Below are positions 59,969 through 64,000 of a DNA stretch of 64,000 bases, piece after piece. The position numbers and the translations under genes were made by a program. Position 1 is the first letter of the stretch. The number at the start of each line of letters is the position of its first letter. Location: contig CAVYKV010000001.1 of the NCBI GenBank assembly GCA_963769255.1, positions 2,728,001 to 2,792,000 on the forward strand, written 5' to 3'. The notes beneath the pieces were generated by a model. It saw only the letters and a list, made by a program, of their open reading frames with translations. It was not told the origin of the DNA and did no database searches. This DNA comes from JAKACA01 sp963769255. GTDB lineage: Bacteria; Actinomycetota; Acidimicrobiia; Acidimicrobiales; Bog-793.

Positions 59969-61254
59969 GCTGGCGACGCAACGGGCACAGCGGCAACGGG
60001 AAGAAGCCCCCCACCTACTCGGCCTTCAGCCTCCTCCGCCACGGGCTTCGCCACGACGACTGGCCGAGGGTCTGGCGCAGCGTCGACCTCGAGCGCTCCT
60101 ACGACGTCGTCATCATCGGCGCCGGCGTGCACGGGCTGGCGACGGCCTACTACCTGGCGAGCCGCCACGGCGTACGCCGAGTCGCCGTCGTGGACAAGGG
60201 CTACGTCGGGGGCGGCGGCTCCGGCCGCAACACGGCCATCCTGCGGTCCAACTACCTGACGCCGGAGGGCGTCCGCTTCTACGACCGCTCCGTCCACCTG
60301 TACCGCAGCCTGGCCGCCGACCTGAACTTCAACGTCATGTTCGCGCCCCGCGGCCACCTCACCCTCGCCCACAACGACGGCTCGCTGCGCACGATGCGCT
60401 GGCGGGCGGAGGTCAACAAGCTGCAGGGCGTCAACTCCGAGGTGATCGGGCCGGACGAGATCAAGCGCCTCGTCCCCTTCATGGACGTCTCGAGCGACAC
60501 CCGCTACCCCATCCTCGGGGCGCTCTACCACCCACCCGGCGGCATCATCCGCCACGACGCCGTCAACTGGGGCTACGCCAGGGCGGCCGACGCACTCGGC
60601 GTGCAGATCCACCAGAACACCGAGGTCCTCGCCATCCACCAGAAGGGCGGGAAGGTGACGGGCGTCTCCACCAACCGGGGCGACATCTCCGCCCCCACCG
60701 TCGTCAACTGCACGGCCGGTTGGGCGAGCCTCGTCAACGAGCTCGCCGGGGTGCCCCTCCCCATCATCACCCACCCCCTGCAGGCGGCCGTGACCGAGCC
60801 GGTGAAGATGTTCCTCGACACGGTCGTCGTCTCCGGCAGCCTGCACGTCTACGTGAGCCAGACCGACCGGGGCGAGCTCGTGTTCGGGGCGAGCACGGAC
60901 CCGTACGCCTCCTACTCGATGCGGGGCTCCCTCGAGTTCACCGAGGAGCTGGCCGGACACGTCCTCGAGCTCATGCCTTCCATCGCCAAGATGCGGGTAC
61001 TGCGCCAATGGGCGGGGCTGTGCGACATCACGCCCGACTTCTCCCCCGTCATGGGCATCACGCCGCTCGAGGGCTTCCTCGTCGACGTCGGCTGGGGGAC
61101 CTACGGCTTCAAGGCGGGCCCGGCCGCCGGCGAGTCCATGGCCCAGCTCATCGCCACGGGAAGGACGCCGCCGCTCATCGCGGCCTTCGACCTCGCCCGT
61201 TTCGCCGAAGGGCGCCTGGCGAGCGAACGCGGCGCCGCTGCCGTGGGGCACTGA
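59956..61254 (+). CDS. soxB: sarcosine oxidase/N-methylglutamate dehydrogenase beta subunit (SoxB-like)
   Basis: A 432-residue flavoprotein subunit. YSAFSLLRHGL and YDVVIIGAGVHGLATAYYLASRHG form the N-terminal signature and FAD site. VGGGGSGRNTAILRSNYL contains the flavin-attachment region, and DITPDFSPVMG and VDVGWGTYGFKAGPAAGE close the fold. In heterotetrameric sarcosine oxidase and in MgdABCD it oxidises the N-methyl group. The GTG at 59956 or 59965 is the start; the second overlaps a short upstream frame. soxD follows after 4 bases. Confidence 0.9.
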   Translation: MPIVSWRRNGHSGNGKKPPTYSAFSLLRHGLRHDDWPRVWRSVDLERSYDVVIIGAGVHGLATAYYLASRHGVRRVAVVDKGYVGGGGSGRNTAILRSNYLTPEGVRFYDRSVHLYRSLAADLNFNVMFAPRGHLTLAHNDGSLRTMRWRAEVNKLQGVNSEVIGPDEIKRLVPFMDVSSDTRYPILGALYHPPGGIIRHDAVNWGYARAADALGVQIHQNTEVLAIHQKGGKVTGVSTNRGDISAPTVVNCTAGWASLVNELAGVPLPIITHPLQAAVTEPVKMFLDTVVVSGSLHVYVSQTDRGELVFGASTDPYASYSMRGSLEFTEELAGHVLELMPSIAKMRVLRQWAGLCDITPDFSPVMGITPLEGFLVDVGWGTYGFKAGPAAGESMAQLIATGRTPPLIAAFDLARFAEGRLASERGAAAVGH

Positions 61255-61258
61255 GGCC

Positions 61259-61540
61259 ATGATCCGCATCCCCTGCCCGCACTGCGGGCCACGCAACTCC
61301 AACGAGTTCACCTACGTCGGCGAGGGTGGCCCGCGCCCGACCGTGTCCCCCGGCGACGAACCCACGGAGTGGCGCCGCTACCTCTACGAGAAGCGCAACC
61401 CGGCCGGCTGGACGACCGAGCAGTGGTTCCACGCCTCCGGTTGCCGCAAGTACTTCCGCGCCGTGCGCCACACGGTCACGAACGAGGTGCGCTGGACCGG
61501 CCTGCCCGGCGACAGCGTGCCGGAGGAGCTGCTGTCATGA
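61259..61540 (+). CDS. soxD: sarcosine oxidase/N-methylglutamate dehydrogenase delta subunit (SoxD-like)
   Basis: A 93-residue zinc subunit. The N-terminal IPCPHCGPRNSNEFTYVGEG and the C-terminal WFHASGCRKYFRAVRHTVTNEV are diagnostic, with zinc ligands from CPHC, a histidine and GC. The usual length is about 90-110 residues. It sits between soxB and soxA and overlaps soxA by 4 bases. Confidence 0.93.
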   Translation: MIRIPCPHCGPRNSNEFTYVGEGGPRPTVSPGDEPTEWRRYLYEKRNPAGWTTEQWFHASGCRKYFRAVRHTVTNEVRWTGLPGDSVPEELLS

Positions 61541-64000
61541 TCGGACTTCGTCCGGCGAAGAAGGCCGACATGCGGCTCGGGGCGCAACCCTCCGAGGAGA
61601 TCGACCGGACGAGGTCGTTCAGCTTCCGCTTCAACGGCTCCACACGACAGGCCTTCGAGGGCGACACGATCGTGTCGGCGCTCGCCGCCAGCGGCGAGCG
61701 CGTCTTCTCCCGCAGCTTCAAGTACCACCGCCCCCGCGGCCTGTTGACGGCGACGTACCACGACCCCGGCTGCCTCCTGCAGGTCGACGACGAGCCGAAC
61801 GTGCGGTCCGCCCACCGCAAGGTGGCGCCGGGCATGAGCGTCCGCAGCCAGAACGCCTGGCCGAGCCTGCGAGTCGATGTCGGCACGGCCAACCAGCTCG
61901 TCGGCCGCTTCATCGGGGCCGGCTTCTACTACAAGACGTTCATCAAGCCGCAGCGACTGTGGCCGACGTACGAGAAGGTGCTGCAGCGTTTTGCCTCCGG
62001 CGGGCAGGTGAGCGCCCACAGCCCGCACGGTGCCTACGACAAGCGGTACGCCCACCCGGACGTGCTCGTGGCCGGCGGTGGCCCCGCCGGCATGGCGGCC
62101 GCCATCGCCGCCGCCGAGGCGGGGGCGGAGGTCGTCCTCGTCGAGGAGGAGCACGCCCTCGGCGGCCACCTGCGCTTCGGCGGCGCCGACGAGCTGGCCG
62201 CCCTCGCCGAGCTGCGGGCCGCCGTGGCCGCCCACGACAACATCGAGGTCCTCGTCGACTCGACCGTGACCGGGCGCTACGACGACAACTGGGTGGCCGT
62301 GGCGCAGCGGAGCCACCCGGAGATCATCGAGCGTCTCATCAAAGCCCGCGTGAAGTCACTCGTCGTGGCACCCGGGCTCATCGAGCGCCCCTACGTCTTC
62401 GAGAACAACGACCTCCCCGGGGTCATGCTCTCGACGGCGGCGAGGCGTCTCGTCGGGCTCTGGGCCGTGAAGCCGGGCGAGCGAGCGGTCGTCTTCGCCG
62501 CCAACGAGTCGGGCGACGCCGCCGCCGAGGCCCTCGGGCGCGCCGGCGTCGAGGTCGCCGGGATCGTGGACGCCCGCCGGGGCGGTGGCATCGTCCGCGC
62601 CAGCGGCAAGGGCACCCTCGAGTCGGTCGAGCTCTCGAACGGCAGCACCGTGAGCTGCGACCTCCTGGTGACGGCGACGGGCTGGACAGCGCCCACCCTG
62701 CTGCTCAACATGGCCGGCGACCGCCCCGCCTACGACGAGCGTGCGGCCCGCTTCGTGCCCGGTGGCGACGTGGCGGACGGCGTCTTCGCCACCGGTGGCA
62801 TCGTCGGCGACGGCTCCACCGACGAGCTCGTCGCTCACGGGAAGGCCACGGGGGCCATCGCCGCCGCCCACGCCCTCGGTGCTGCTCACGCCGGCTCGGC
62901 CCACGACGGCTCCGCCCCCACCCTGCCCTCCCTCGCCCCGGCCGAGCACCCGGCGCTCTTCCAGTCGTCCACGAGCGGTTTCGTCGACTACTCGGAGGAC
63001 GTCGCCGCCAAGGACCTCGTGTCGGCCGCCCGCGAGGGCTACGACTCGGTGGAGCTGCTGAAGCGCTACACGACGGCCACGATGGGTCCGGCCCAGGGCA
63101 AGCTCGAGACCATCAACACCGTGGCGGTGCTCTCGGAGGCGAACCACAGCACGATCGCCGAGACGGGCACGACCGTGTGGCGGCCGCCCCATGCCCCCAT
63201 CAGCCTCGGTGCCCTCGCCGGCCGCATCCTCGAGCCGACGAGGTACTCGCCGATGCAGCCCTGGCACGACGCCCACGGCGCGAGGCCGATCATCGCCGGG
63301 CAGTGGATCCGCCCGGAGCACTATGGCGACCCCGCCGCCGAGGTGCGCAACGTGCGCGAGAACGTGGGCGTCATCGACGTGACCCCGCTCGGCAAGCTCG
63401 ACCTCCGCGGCCCCGGCGTGCCCGCCCTCCTCAACTTCCTCTACGTGAACAAGTGGTCGAAGCTGGACGTCGGGTCGGTCCGCTACGGGGTGATGTGCGG
63501 GGAGGACGGCGTCGTCGTGGACGACGGCGTCACCGGCCACCTCGGCCCCGACCACTACTTCATGTCGACGACGAGCTCGGGCGCCGGCGGCGTGCACGAC
63601 TGGATCGAGAACTGGCTGCAGACGAGCCTGACGACCCTGCAGGTGCACGTCACCTCCGTGCTGTCGGCCTACGCCAGCATCAACGTGGCAGGCCCGAACT
63701 CGCGCGAGCTCCTCTCGCGCCTCGTGGAAGGCGTCGACCTGTCACCCGAGGCCTTCAAGTACATGCAGGTGCGCACGGGGTCCATCGCCGGCATCAGCGG
63801 CTGCCACATGTGGCGCATCGGCTTCACGGGCGAGCTGAGCTTCGAGATCCACGTGCCGGCCGCCTACGGCCTCTACGTCTGGGAGACGCTCATGTCGGCC
63901 GGCGCCGACCTCGGCATCGCCCCCTTCGGCCTCGAGGCGCAGCGCATCATGCGCCTCGAGAAGGGCCACTTCATCGTCGGCCAGGACACCGACGGCGTGA
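61537..64000 (+). CDS. soxA: sarcosine oxidase/N-methylglutamate dehydrogenase alpha subunit (SoxA-like), 3' truncated by window
   Basis: The frame runs unbroken from the ATG at 61537 to the window end (821 residues seen; the family has about 950-1000). An N-terminal 2Fe-2S-like fold (SFKYHRPRGLLTATYHDPG) is followed by a dinucleotide-binding domain starting VLVAGGGPAGMAAAIAAAEAG. The linker region includes NDLPGVMLSTAARRLVG and YTTATMGPAQGK. A GcvT domain then contains RENVGVIDVTPLGKLDLRGPG, WRIGFTGELSFEIHVP and EKGHFIVGQDTDG. It passes formaldehyde-level carbon to THF. The ATG overlaps the soxD stop. A soxG gene, if present, lies beyond the window. Confidence 0.93.
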   Translation, partial: MIGLRPAKKADMRLGAQPSEEIDRTRSFSFRFNGSTRQAFEGDTIVSALAASGERVFSRSFKYHRPRGLLTATYHDPGCLLQVDDEPNVRSAHRKVAPGMSVRSQNAWPSLRVDVGTANQLVGRFIGAGFYYKTFIKPQRLWPTYEKVLQRFASGGQVSAHSPHGAYDKRYAHPDVLVAGGGPAGMAAAIAAAEAGAEVVLVEEEHALGGHLRFGGADELAALAELRAAVAAHDNIEVLVDSTVTGRYDDNWVAVAQRSHPEIIERLIKARVKSLVVAPGLIERPYVFENNDLPGVMLSTAARRLVGLWAVKPGERAVVFAANESGDAAAEALGRAGVEVAGIVDARRGGGIVRASGKGTLESVELSNGSTVSCDLLVTATGWTAPTLLLNMAGDRPAYDERAARFVPGGDVADGVFATGGIVGDGSTDELVAHGKATGAIAAAHALGAAHAGSAHDGSAPTLPSLAPAEHPALFQSSTSGFVDYSEDVAAKDLVSAAREGYDSVELLKRYTTATMGPAQGKLETINTVAVLSEANHSTIAETGTTVWRPPHAPISLGALAGRILEPTRYSPMQPWHDAHGARPIIAGQWIRPEHYGDPAAEVRNVRENVGVIDVTPLGKLDLRGPGVPALLNFLYVNKWSKLDVGSVRYGVMCGEDGVVVDDGVTGHLGPDHYFMSTTSSGAGGVHDWIENWLQTSLTTLQVHVTSVLSAYASINVAGPNSRELLSRLVEGVDLSPEAFKYMQVRTGSIAGISGCHMWRIGFTGELSFEIHVPAAYGLYVWETLMSAGADLGIAPFGLEAQRIMRLEKGHFIVGQDTDGV

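Overview
The window looks like chromosome of a high-GC actinobacterium. Most codons end in G or C, GTG and TTG starts are common, and many genes are chained by 4-bp ATGA/GTGA overlaps. A mycothiol-conjugate-amidase-like deacetylase, an F420-type luciferase-like oxidoreductase and a SigE-type ECF sigma factor fit Actinomycetota. The exact class (possibly Acidimicrobiia-like) is a guess. I saw no rRNA, tRNA, CRISPR array, insertion sequence or prophage.

Positions 1-21,700 carry mixed housekeeping and accessory genes: the tail of a YfhO-like membrane protein, an LLM oxidoreductase, glycerate kinase, aroA, a channel-like membrane protein, a broken APH(6)-type kinase gene, an Mca-like deacetylase, an M55 aminopeptidase, an anchored Kelch protein, fdhD, acylphosphatase, a MarR-MFS pair, an ECF sigma factor overlapping a membrane-tethered serpin, malic enzyme, glucan phosphorylase, a VWA/MoxR pair and a cyclodeaminase-like protein. 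The sigma-serpin pair is the most unusual arrangement here.

From 21,800 to the end, most genes fit use of methylated amines and C1 units. There is a choline-dehydrogenase-like GMC oxidoreductase with an aldehyde dehydrogenase, then a Rieske oxygenase operon with an SDR, an Lrp regulator and an ADP-forming acyl-CoA synthetase. A peptide/opine-type ABC transporter follows. Next come a clear trimethylamine dehydrogenase (tmd), EtfAB with a membrane Fe-S ETF:menaquinone-oxidoreductase-like protein, an APC permease and a PhyH dioxygenase. After a short stress/regulator block comes a gmaS-mgsABC operon (gamma-glutamylmethylamide and N-methylglutamate synthesis). It continues into an uncharacterised 141-aa protein, a DAO flavoprotein, a GcvT-like demethylase and a small membrane protein. 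The right end holds a second GcvT-like gene, an XRE-cupin regulator, a formate-dehydrogenase-like molybdoenzyme and soxBDA-type genes (soxA runs off the window).

A coherent reading, partly inferred, is: trimethylamine is demethylated by Tmd with electrons passing through EtfAB to the membrane Fe-S protein; methylamine is captured by GmaS and MgsABC as N-methylglutamate; SoxBDA and/or the DAO-GcvT pair oxidise N-methyl groups onto tetrahydrofolate; and C1 units leave as formate through the molybdoenzyme, with FdhD as its sulfur-transfer factor. A 24-bp motif shared between the dpp/tmd divergent region and the soxB leader may tie parts of this together.

Five genes (APH-like, malic enzyme, GMC, dppC, dppDF) carry single frameshifts. 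In three, removing one base from GAATC or GATTC restores both the frame and a GATC site. This suggests systematic consensus errors rather than true decay.
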